Part shown: in pieces, positions 1 through 5,610 of the stretch
Position numbering within the stretch: position 1 is the first letter of the stretch
How the letters are laid out: every line of letters starts with the position of its first letter
NCBI GenBank assembly: GCA_003150315.1
Contig: QAML01000040.1
Coordinates: 1 to 8,032, forward strand
DNA length: 8,032 nt
Direction: 5' to 3'
Origin: Prevotellaceae bacterium
GTDB taxonomy: Bacteria; Bacteroidota; Bacteroidia; Bacteroidales; Bacteroidaceae
The notes under the pieces: generated by a model
The model's database searches: none
What the model was told of the DNA's origin: nothing
Seen by the model: only the letters and a program-made list of their open reading frames with translations
Translations under genes and position numbers: made by a program

Positions 1-342
1 CGAGATGCAGCGGGCCGAAAGTGCCCCGATGCTGCCCCGGACATAGATCACATGGGGATAGTCGGGAATTTCGCGCAGCAGCGGCGGGTATTCCGCGTCG
101 GTCGAAGCAATGGCCGTGATGCCGTTGCGGCGGCAGTGGTCGAGCTCTTTTTCAGCCGCCGAAAACCCTTTCCGACGGAGGATTTGCTGTGCCGCTTCGG
201 GCCGCAGTTCCGCATCGTCGGTCAGTTCGCGGGACGTGGCTGCGAAGATGCTCCGCGCATCGCCGAACTGCTCCAGCAGGTGTACGGCGCCTTTAATGCC
301 GATACCCGGAGTCATCTGAAGGGCAATATCCTCAATGGTCAT
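1..342 (-). CDS. dprA: DNA processing protein DprA, N-terminal part (partial)
   Basis: The minus-strand frame starts with ATG at 342-340 and stays open to the window edge, giving 114 codons; the rest of the gene lies to the left of the window. The translation begins MTIEDIALQMTPGIGIKG, the short helical 'GIG' start typical of DprA/Smf proteins. Near residues 95-106 it has YPPLLREIPDYPHVIYVRG, the conserved lead into the Rossmann-like DprA fold. DprA binds incoming single-stranded DNA and loads RecA during natural transformation; this is family knowledge. The catalogue core of the protein is not visible, so function is assigned from the N-terminus only. The gene is transcribed away from tRNA-Cys, leaving about 196 bp between the two starts. 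GC content is high, like the other chromosomal genes here and unlike the neighbouring island. Confidence 0.85.
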   Translation of the reverse strand, partial: MTIEDIALQMTPGIGIKGAVHLLEQFGDARSIFAATSRELTDDAELRPEAAQQILRRKGFSAAEKELDHCRRNGITAIASTDAEYPPLLREIPDYPHVIYVRGSIGALSARCIS

Positions 343-397
343 ACCGCGAAAAAAGGATTGTTTTTGAAAAGTAAAGTTAACGATTTTTAACGAATAA

Positions 398-413
398 CGT
401 AAATTTATTTACG
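398..413. repeat. Palindrome CGTAAATttATTTACG between dprA and tRNA-Cys
   Basis: Seven-base arms CGTAAAT and ATTTACG flank a two-base centre. It lies 56 bp upstream of the dprA start and 25 bp before the tRNA promoter -33 element. CGTAAA recurs at 420-425. It could be an operator for the divergent pair, but no regulator is identifiable and the region is AT-rich, so chance is possible. Confidence 0.35.
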
Positions 414-438
414 AAATGGCGTAAAGTTGGGTGGAAGT

Positions 439-469
439 TTTGCAAAAATTGGAAATGTTTGTATATTTG
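439..469 (+). promoter_or_regulatory. Promoter of tRNA-Cys
   Basis: A Bacteroidetes sigma-ABfr type promoter: TTTG at 439-442 as the -33 element, a 19-base spacer, and TATATTTG at 462-469 matching the -7 consensus TAnnTTTG. Transcription would start near 475, leaving a leader of about 65 nt before the tRNA at 539. Confidence 0.6.
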
Positions 470-538
470 CACTCCCGATGTGTCTGAGAAGGCCTCGAAT
501 GGTTTCGGGTCAGGGAAGATGGATTTGTTGGGAAAAAT

Positions 539-609
539 GGTCTGATGGCCGAGTGGCTAGGCAAAGGTCTGCAAAACCTTGTACAGCGGTTCGAATCCGC
601 TTCAGACCT
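539..609 (+). tRNA. tRNA-Cys (anticodon GCA)
   Basis: A full cloverleaf of 71 nt can be folded by eye. The acceptor stem GGTCTGA (539-545) pairs with TCAGACC (602-608). The D stem is GCC/GGC. The anticodon stem AAGGT/ACCTT closes the loop CTGCAAA, so the anticodon is GCA (Cys). The T arm is AGCGG-TTCGAAT-CCGCT, and the discriminator base is T609. No CCA is encoded; the next bases are CAA. The 3' end of the gene (598-609) is the target of the island described here, and the insertion regenerates the full tRNA sequence so it should remain functional. Confidence 0.95.
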
Positions 610-612
610 CAA
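598..612 (+). repeat. attL: left 15-bp direct repeat within the tRNA-Cys 3' end
   Basis: CGCTTCAGACCTCAA, identical to 4443-4457. It covers the end of the T stem, the 3' acceptor strand, the discriminator base and three bases beyond the tRNA. Confidence 0.8.
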
Positions 613-659
613 AGAGGGCTTCTAATCAGCTAATTTACAGCGATTAAGAAGCCCTCTTT
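611..659. terminator. Hairpin terminator just downstream of tRNA-Cys, supplied by the island
   Basis: AAAGAGGGCTTCT (611-623) pairs perfectly with AGAAGCCCTCTTT (647-659), 13 bp with a loop of about 23 nt. AATC (624-627) and GATT (642-645) can add a few pairs after a one-base bulge. The T-rich side lies on both strands, so it could end both the tRNA transcript (+) and the recombinase remnant frame (-). All but its first two bases are island DNA, so it replaces the tRNA's original terminator. Confidence 0.65.
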
Positions 660-662
660 CAT

Positions 663-866
663 TCACAGGGGCGCAAATAGGGGCGCAGCTTCTAAAATCT
701 TTATATTGTTTCGCATACGCATCTGGAGATGTGCGTTGCCTTCAAGGTCGGGATTGTGCTTCGGGTCCTTGATAGCGCAACTGTTCTCATAATCCCAATG
801 CTTCGGGAGTATCTTGTAATCTGCCGGTAAAGTTACACCTTCTTCCTTTTTTTCGATCGCCTTGCG
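663..866 (-). pseudogene. Remnant of a tyrosine recombinase (arm-binding region), truncated
   Basis: On the minus strand a frame of 67 codons runs from 866 to a TGA at 665-663, with a TAA (869-867) immediately upstream and no start codon near its beginning. The peptide includes LPADYKILPKHWDYENS followed by IKDPKHNPDLEGNAHLQMR. This resembles the N-terminal arm-binding segment of Bacteroidetes phage-type integrases, where a strand ending in 'ilPkhWd' is followed by a charged stretch and a helix with 'N.hL..rl'. No catalytic domain (R-H-R-Y) follows: the frame ends at APLFAPL next to attL. The position beside a tRNA attachment site fits an integrase. I read it as a deletion remnant; the family assignment is by eye and could be wrong, since only about 50 residues are informative. 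Confidence 0.5.
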
Positions 867-870
867 TTAA

Positions 871-887
871 ATGCTAACTTTAGTATG
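871..887 (+). promoter_or_regulatory. Putative C-protein operator (C-box) upstream of the controller gene
   Basis: ATGCTAACTTTAGTATG is an imperfect palindrome (AT.CTAA..TTAG.AT). A 17-bp element with only two differences lies at 4223-4239 before the methylase gene, and both are preceded by TTAA. The centre, near 879, is about 30-40 bases upstream of the -7 candidate TAGCTTTG at 911-918, the position expected for an activator that compensates for a missing -33 element. A weaker dyad, ACTATAGGT, at 902-910 could be a second half-site. Confidence 0.55.
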
Positions 888-910
888 TAGCGTCGTTTGA
901 ATACTATAGG

Positions 911-918
911 TAGCTTTG
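911..918 (+). promoter_or_regulatory. -7 element of the controller/nuclease promoter
   Basis: TAGCTTTG matches TAnnTTTG exactly. No TTTG sits 19-21 bases upstream: the nearest, 896-899, is only 11 bases away, so the promoter looks weak without an activator. Transcription would begin near 923-926, after the TTG at 897 and shortly before the ATG at 939. This supports the ATG as the true start of the controller gene. Confidence 0.45.
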
Positions 919-938
919 TGAAAATAAAATTTAATTCA

Positions 939-1169
939 ATGACTTCAAAACCAGATATATTAAAGGTATTTGGAAATCGCATAAGACAACTTAGGTTGGA
1001 ACTGCGCTTATCCCAAGAAGAACTTGCGGAAAAAGCAGGGGTACATAGAACCTATATCGGAATGATCGAGAGGGCAGAAAAAAATATTACTCTATGTAAT
1101 ATAGAGAAGATTGCATCTGCACTGAACATTAGATTAACTGATTTATTTGACCCTGGAATATTTGAATAA
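939..1169 (+). CDS. XRE-family controller protein of an R-M system (C protein)
   Basis: Encodes a 76-aa helix-turn-helix protein beginning MTSKPDILKVFGNRIRQLR. The HTH spans about residues 24-49: LSQEELAEKAGVHRTYI followed by IERAEKN. The HRTYI..IER core and the total length are those of R-M controller proteins such as C.AhdI and C.Esp1396I, which dimerise on palindromic C-boxes. They activate their own and the nuclease gene, and in some systems repress the methylase. A TTG-initiated frame from 897 would add 14 residues that do not align with this family, and it starts upstream of the likely transcription start, so I chose ATG 939. The stop TAA (1167-1169) is one base before the ATG of the nuclease gene, indicating co-transcription. 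The palindrome at 871-887 is the likely binding site. A generic XRE repressor is the alternative, but the context favours a controller. Confidence 0.85.
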   Translation: MTSKPDILKVFGNRIRQLRLELRLSQEELAEKAGVHRTYIGMIERAEKNITLCNIEKIASALNIRLTDLFDPGIFE

Positions 1170-1170
1170 A

Positions 1171-2238
1171 ATGAGACAACGTTGCGAAAACCATGTTGCT
1201 AACGAAAGATTTAACTTAAATTCTGTATACGATGATATATTTGTACAGAAGTTAGTTAATATACAGCCGTTTAACCGTCTTACTGCATTATTAATCGGGC
1301 TTGTCGGCCATCGAGATAGTGCAAAAATTATAAAATCGCTATTGCGATTTTCTTTTTTTATTGAACCGGTCAAAAAACCGGCAATTGAAACCACTAAATT
1401 TGCTGTTCGATGGTCAGAGGAATTTAATGGCGACCCCCGATTTTCCTCATATGAAGAATGTCTTTTAATATTTGAGACTTTTTTTACACGTTTAATAGGA
1501 GAACTTGCTTCTGGTGATAATAAACGGCTCATTAAGTTGATGGTAAACAATACAAGTATTGCTTATGAAATACCAATCGACTATATCTCACGAAGTTCTA
1601 ATCCCATTCATTCAGTTAATAATATCGCCTGGAACTTTGGGGAATTACATATGTCTGTAGTTAAACTCAGAGCATTTTTAACGGATGCGAGTAAACACAA
1701 TTATGCTTCTTTTTTCAGGGGTGTTTACACAAAGATCAAAACAAAAACCTACCTAACCGATCGAGTGCTAACAGGAGAACATAAAACTAATCGAGAAAAG
1801 AGATGGGAGTGTCATCCAGATTCAGTGCATTTTGCGCTTAGAAAAACCGCTTGGGATATCGAACTTAAATTAATAACGCAAGTATGCCATTTTGACGGTT
1901 TCCCACAAGACCTGAAGCAAACGATGATTGATAATGAAATATTGGGTTTCGATGATGTAGTGATGAAATGCCCCATAACATTAGAACCACTATCTTTTGC
2001 CCAATTGAAAGAGGAGGTGGAGGACACGACGCATGGTAGGTCTAATTTTCAAGTAGGGCATATGAATCCTCTAAAATCCGAGGCCGAAGATGGTATTTCA
2101 GGTCATACGGCTCAAAATATAAGCTGGATATCAGAGCAAGGTAACAGAATACAAGGCAGTAACTCTGTCGGATTTATTCGAGAGTTTATAGTTAAGATAT
2201 ACAATAATTATCTTGCCGCAGGTTATGTAGGACATTAA
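1171..2238 (+). CDS. Candidate Type II restriction endonuclease with C-terminal HNH domain
   Basis: The start is ATG 1171, one base after the controller stop (TAAaATG); an upstream TTG at 1147 lies inside the controller gene and is less likely. The product has 355 residues. Residues 267-330 form an HNH (beta-beta-alpha-metal) module: CPITLEPL (C267), VGHMNPLK with H297 as candidate general base, HTAQNISW with N316, and GNRIQG with N325. The order matches the HNH pattern DH..PL...N......N...G, except that the usual Asp before His is Gly296. The N-terminal 260 residues are mostly helical and match nothing I recognise; they would hold the DNA-recognition part. With a controller in front and a methylase convergent behind, the natural role is the restriction half of the system, cutting unmodified DNA in the cytoplasm. 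The gene is AT-rich relative to the chromosome. HNH assignment is fairly firm; the specificity is unknown. Confidence 0.72.
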   Translation: MRQRCENHVANERFNLNSVYDDIFVQKLVNIQPFNRLTALLIGLVGHRDSAKIIKSLLRFSFFIEPVKKPAIETTKFAVRWSEEFNGDPRFSSYEECLLIFETFFTRLIGELASGDNKRLIKLMVNNTSIAYEIPIDYISRSSNPIHSVNNIAWNFGELHMSVVKLRAFLTDASKHNYASFFRGVYTKIKTKTYLTDRVLTGEHKTNREKRWECHPDSVHFALRKTAWDIELKLITQVCHFDGFPQDLKQTMIDNEILGFDDVVMKCPITLEPLSFAQLKEEVEDTTHGRSNFQVGHMNPLKSEAEDGISGHTAQNISWISEQGNRIQGSNSVGFIREFIVKIYNNYLAAGYVGH

Positions 2239-4169
2239 CTTTCAACTACATCAACGCAGGCTTTTCTTGCCAATTCTCTTGCCTCAATTCTGTCGAGTAT
2301 AACCTTTTCTACCGTTATCGCTATCTGCTCTTTTTTAGCGCGATCCTTAGGAATAGGCAGTAATAATTCATGGATCCTCGTACCCAAGGAGTCTATTATA
2401 TCTTGTGTAAATCGTTTAGATTTAATTTGCTCGTTTACAGGCTTGGAGCTCAGAATCGCCAACAAAAGGAAAGGTGATATTATCTCTGGTTTGAGCACCC
2501 TTATTTTGTACAGATGACTCTGGTATATTATTTTTGTGTCATATTCAGTAGCTATGGCGCAAGTTCCGATCAGGTAAGTCCCATCTTTTACCATGAAAAT
2601 ATCGTATGGTCTAACATCTTGCTTATATCTGTACTGATTAAAGATTTCTTCGCTAACTCCGTGCTTCGGGTCTAATTTGATCTCCCAACTGGAAATATCG
2701 CTTGTTCTTACAAAAGGGATTTCGCCTGTGCCATATGCTAATTTTCCAATTTCATCTCCTGTCTTTATTTCAATAATTTTTTTTGACACAAGTTCCCCAA
2801 TGGATATTATATCGTGCGTATGCTGCAGGGAGGACATTATGGTTGTTATTTCTGGATTATAATATCTGGGCGAAATAATATTATCTACCAATTCTGCCCG
2901 CGAAATAGAGTAACCTAATAACGATCTATTTGTGAGCTTATTTTCAGTATATAGTCTATAATTTTCTAATATCTTAGGCAAATCATCAAATTCAATCTCC
3001 TTACCTCTACTGTCATGGCCACACCATTTTGCCTCAGCCATGAAAATAATGTCGTCGCTCCTTTTTGCTATTCGGACATCTCGTTTCTGAAGAACCACCA
3101 AACATGCCTTTGTGTGTGTACCGCCTTTGCCTGATGTTTTGAAAAAATCTTCAGGCATACCTATTGCAGCGAGAAAATTGCAATGATCATGGATATATTG
3201 AACTACATATGAATATGAGTTGCTGGTAAGCAGACTTTCGGGTAATACGATTCCTAATCTGCCATTTCCTTTAAGGAGTTTTATGCATTTTTCCACAAAT
3301 AAAACCTGAGGAGGAACGTTTTTTTGAAGGTTGTTTGTTTTGACATATTTCTTAGATTTTTTATCAACCTTCCAAATGTATCCTAAGTCATATTCTTTCT
3401 GAGCCTCTTTAGAAATTGCAACGATATTTTTACCAAAGGGAGGGTTGGTTAATACTACATCAAAATCATTTTTTAGCGGGATTAATTTCCCGTTTATATC
3501 TTTCCATGAAAGAGAGTCCCCACAGATTGTATAACCGGAAGAAAGTGTGAGAAGGGCAATGTGTATCTTTGCAAGACTGGCTAAATAGCTATCTTTGTCA
3601 ACTCCATAAAGTTGCCCTTTGAGCTTCTCATAAGGTATAGCGTCTCCATTCAAATGAAATATGACACTTATTAAAAATCCACCTGCTCCACATGCTGGGT
3701 CTATTATCTTTTCATTGTATTTCGGATCAATCATCGACACGAGTAATTCAATACCATTTCTTGGGGTGAAAAACTGCCCCTCCTCTTCTCGAACACCCGA
3801 TCCGATAAAGATTTCGTATAAATCGCCGAAGGGGTCTCTCTTAAGATTAATTAAATCAATCCTGCTGATCTGAGAATCAAAGAACAAGATAGCCTCCTGA
3901 TCCAAGAGGATTTTCTGGCTGGCATCAAATACGTCTACAAGCTTAATTTTTAATGTTTCAAAGGTGTCTTTATATAGCTTTTCTAAGTCTTTGGAGCTTT
4001 TAATATTGTTCGTTGATATATTACTGTTCAACAGATATATTTTGCAAAATAAACATTTGACCACTTCATCTAACAATGCTCGCTCCCTTGTGGCTCCAAT
4101 AAATCTGCCGGCAAGGAAATTATGGATAGTTCTAAATATCTCTTTGTGAGTAGTCTGGAATGAGTCCAT
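2235..4169 (-). CDS. N6-adenine DNA methyltransferase fused to a half-size specificity domain (HsdM-HsdS type)
   Basis: The product has 644 residues from ATG 4169-4167. Methylase signatures appear in Type I HsdM order: GQFFTPR (131-137), the S-adenosylmethionine motif DPACGAGGF (157-165), GVDKD (189-193), GDSL (217-220) and the catalytic NPPFGK (242-247). Residues about 425-600 look like one target-recognition domain (IPFVRTSDISSWEI, YDIFMVKDGTYLIG, SSKPVNEQI), followed by LPIPKDRAKKEQIAITVEKV and a charged helix (605-640) like the spacer helix of HsdS. A single TRD plus helix is half of a normal HsdS, so a dimer would be expected to recognise a symmetric bipartite site. No HsdR is present. 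The role is self-protection by adenine methylation. The gene converges on the nuclease gene, and the two stop codons share TTAA at 2235-2238. The candidate operator at 4223-4239 lies 53 bp upstream of its start. Confidence 0.9.
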   Translation of the reverse strand: MDSFQTTHKEIFRTIHNFLAGRFIGATRERALLDEVVKCLFCKIYLLNSNISTNNIKSSKDLEKLYKDTFETLKIKLVDVFDASQKILLDQEAILFFDSQISRIDLINLKRDPFGDLYEIFIGSGVREEEGQFFTPRNGIELLVSMIDPKYNEKIIDPACGAGGFLISVIFHLNGDAIPYEKLKGQLYGVDKDSYLASLAKIHIALLTLSSGYTICGDSLSWKDINGKLIPLKNDFDVVLTNPPFGKNIVAISKEAQKEYDLGYIWKVDKKSKKYVKTNNLQKNVPPQVLFVEKCIKLLKGNGRLGIVLPESLLTSNSYSYVVQYIHDHCNFLAAIGMPEDFFKTSGKGGTHTKACLVVLQKRDVRIAKRSDDIIFMAEAKWCGHDSRGKEIEFDDLPKILENYRLYTENKLTNRSLLGYSISRAELVDNIISPRYYNPEITTIMSSLQHTHDIISIGELVSKKIIEIKTGDEIGKLAYGTGEIPFVRTSDISSWEIKLDPKHGVSEEIFNQYRYKQDVRPYDIFMVKDGTYLIGTCAIATEYDTKIIYQSHLYKIRVLKPEIISPFLLLAILSSKPVNEQIKSKRFTQDIIDSLGTRIHELLLPIPKDRAKKEQIAITVEKVILDRIEARELARKACVDVVES

Positions 4170-4222
4170 GATTTTGAGTATTTGAGAGTCGGAATGATTC
4201 AGTTTCTGCTATTTGGGCTTAA

Positions 4223-4239
4223 ATGCTAATTTAAGTATG
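4223..4239 (-). promoter_or_regulatory. Putative C-protein operator overlapping the methylase promoter
   Basis: ATGCTAATTTAAGTATG (plus-strand reading) matches 871-887 at 15 of 17 positions and is also an imperfect palindrome (AT.CT.A..T.AG.AT). On the minus strand it covers a possible -7 element TAAATTAG (4233-4226), with a TTG 21 bases upstream at 4257-4255. A bound controller would block the methylase promoter, as reported for the Esp1396I system. The promoter itself is a weak match, so the repression role is inference. Confidence 0.5.
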
Positions 4240-4442
4240 CGAATGTACTCAATTCAATTGTATTATCAAATTTCTATTACATAAATTATGATCATACTCG
4301 ATAAGGTCCAATCTGAGGCTCAATTTGAATAGGGCTGCGAGGTCGTGTGAGATGCTGTGGTGCTATGGTATTTGAGAGCTGGTAAATTGAGTTAGTCTCG
4401 TAATGTATTGCGGCGGATTACAGATGCTTACAAATGGCGACT
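4240..4442. other. Non-coding right end of the island
   Basis: Between the methylase operator and attR I find no convincing gene on either strand; the reading frames there are short and carry no recognisable motif. The sequence is AT-rich to about 4320 and more mixed after that. It contains CAATTcAATTG (4250-4260), probably part of the methylase promoter region, and possibly recombinase arm sites from the original element, none of which I can identify. Confidence 0.5.
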
Positions 4443-4457
4443 CGCTTCAGACCTCAA
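4443..4457 (+). repeat. attR: right 15-bp direct repeat
   Basis: CGCTTCAGACCTCAA, a perfect copy of 598-612 without the rest of the tRNA. It marks the right junction of the island. GC-rich chromosomal sequence resumes immediately to the right. Confidence 0.8.
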
Positions 4458-4461
4458 CTTT

Positions 4462-4508
4462 AAAGCGAAAGACCTCGGAAGCAATCTGCTTCCGAGGTCT
4501 CTCGCTTT
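4462..4508. terminator. Long hairpin, likely the original tRNA-Cys terminator and that of the DUF362 gene
   Basis: A 22-bp stem, AAAGCGAAAGACCTCGGAAG... (4462-4483) with its complement at 4487-4508, has a single mismatch and a three-base ATC loop. It ends 18 bp beyond the DUF362 stop (minus strand) and starts 4 bp after attR. Before insertion it would have sat directly behind tRNA-Cys, so it probably worked in both directions. Confidence 0.75.
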
Positions 4509-4526
4509 GTCGGGCCCGTGCCGGGA

Positions 4527-5498
4527 TTATCGGAGCGTTATGAGCTCGTACTGCTGCGACCCGAGGCCGATCGTTTCGCCATGTTCGAGCGTATGGATGC
4601 CGTGGCGTGACTCCATGCGTTCGATCAGGTGCACTTTCCCGGGATCGTCCGACGCATAGACCATATCCACACATGCCTTGTCGAGCGCCACCGGGTCGAG
4701 CGACGCCAGGATGCCGATGTCGCCCATTCGGGGGGCCTCCGGATGCGCGTCGCAGTCGCAGTCGACCGAGAGGTTGTTGGCCACGCTGATATAGAGGATC
4801 CTGTCGCCGCAGTGGTCGGCGACGGCTTTGGCGGCCTCGGCCATCGATTCCAGGAAATCGTCCTGCGCCGGGAGGCTGCCCCACATCTCATTGGCGTTCT
4901 TCGTCTTGCCTGCGGAGTGTATCCACGCCTTTCCGGCGGATGAGGCGATGCCGATCGAGATGTTTTTGACGGCACCCCCGAAGCCGCCCATGGCGTGGCC
5001 TTTGAAGTGCGAGAGAACGACCGTGAAATCGTAATTCAGGTAGTTCCTGCCGACGAAATCTTCTTTGAGGTGCTTGCCGCCCCTGACCGGAAGCGCCGTT
5101 TCGCCCTCGGCATCCATGATATCGACCGGGGCGATGGCCGTGAAGCCGTGGTCGGCGGCTGCTTTCAGGTGATCGGCGGTGCTCGCGCGGCCTCCGCCGT
5201 AGGCGGTGTTGCACTCCACGATCGTGCCGTCGACCTTTTTCACCAGCTCGCCGATCAGCGCCGGCTGGAGGAAGTTGCTGCCGCCCGGTTCCCCGGTCGA
5301 GAGTTTGACGGCCACCCGGCCTTTGGCTTCGCGGCCGAGGGCCTCGTAGATTTTGACCAGATTTTGCGGATTGATCTCCCGGATAAAATAAACCCTGGCC
5401 GGGGCCTCCGGCGTGCGGTTCGCACTGTTCGCCTGCCCGCAGGCGGCGGACAACAGCAGGACGGCGCTTGTCGTGATTGCTATTCCCAGTTTTTTCAT
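4527..5498 (-). CDS. DUF362-family lipoprotein
   Basis: The product has 323 residues from ATG 5498-5496. An upstream GTG at 5531 would add 11 residues, but it falls about at the expected transcription start, and only the internal ATG gives a clean signal peptide. MKKLGIAITTSAVLLLSAAC is a lipoprotein leader with lipid-acceptor Cys20, predicting export and membrane anchoring. Family motifs follow: GHAMGGFGGAVKNISIGIA (167-185), then CDCDAHPEAP (247-256), DIGILASLDPVALDKAC (260-276) and HGI..LEHGETIGLG (299-313). These are the marks of DUF362 (COG2768-type) proteins, whose biochemical role is not settled. Many relatives carry a ferredoxin-like 4Fe-4S insert; this one shows no CxxCxxC cluster, only the CDCD pair, so an iron-sulfur role is not supported here. 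It lies 112 bp downstream of tex on the same strand but has its own -7 element. The hairpin at 4462-4508 closes it. Confidence 0.85.
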   Translation of the reverse strand: MKKLGIAITTSAVLLLSAACGQANSANRTPEAPARVYFIREINPQNLVKIYEALGREAKGRVAVKLSTGEPGGSNFLQPALIGELVKKVDGTIVECNTAYGGGRASTADHLKAAADHGFTAIAPVDIMDAEGETALPVRGGKHLKEDFVGRNYLNYDFTVVLSHFKGHAMGGFGGAVKNISIGIASSAGKAWIHSAGKTKNANEMWGSLPAQDDFLESMAEAAKAVADHCGDRILYISVANNLSVDCDCDAHPEAPRMGDIGILASLDPVALDKACVDMVYASDDPGKVHLIERMESRHGIHTLEHGETIGLGSQQYELITLR

Positions 5499-5535
5499 GG
5501 CGGTTCCGATTTTAATTGCCGATTCGTTCACGTTA

Positions 5536-5543
5536 CAAAATTA
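5536..5543 (-). promoter_or_regulatory. -7 element upstream of the DUF362 lipoprotein gene
   Basis: On the minus strand 5543-5536 reads TAATTTTG, a full match to TAnnTTTG, 37 bp before the chosen ATG. No clear TTTG occurs 19-21 bases further upstream, so strength is uncertain. It supports the internal ATG at 5498 as the start. Confidence 0.4.
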
Positions 5544-5610
5544 AGTGCGGACAACGGTTTTTTCCTTACCCGTATTACCGGGATTGCTACCCCTATTCCG
5601 GTTTTCGGGG

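Larger units (their letters stand above)
598..4457. mobile_element. R-M genomic island inserted in tRNA-Cys
   Basis: The 15-bp sequence CGCTTCAGACCTCAA occurs at 598-612, where it forms the 3' half of the T arm and acceptor stem of tRNA-Cys, and again in the same orientation at 4443-4457, where no tRNA surrounds it. This is the usual footprint of tyrosine-recombinase integration at a tRNA 3' end, with attL at the intact tRNA and attR at the orphan copy. The DNA between is plainly more AT-rich than dprA, the DUF362 gene and tex. It contains a controller gene, a nuclease candidate, a methylase-specificity fusion and a recombinase remnant, but no complete integrase, relaxase or phage gene. I infer a degenerate, non-self-mobilising integrative element carrying an R-M cassette. 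Confidence 0.8.

Noticed and set aside
897..938. TTG-initiated extension of the controller gene
   Set aside because: It precedes the likely transcription start, and the extra 14 residues lack resemblance to C proteins.
2235..4169. Complete Type I restriction system
   Set aside because: The methylase is HsdM-like, but no HsdR helicase-nuclease is present and the specificity part has only one recognition domain.
4178..4378. Direct repeat GTATTTGAGAG at 4178-4188 and 4368-4378
   Set aside because: Eleven bases in AT-rich DNA with no matching third copy and no link to a gene or junction; likely chance, though it could be a leftover arm site.
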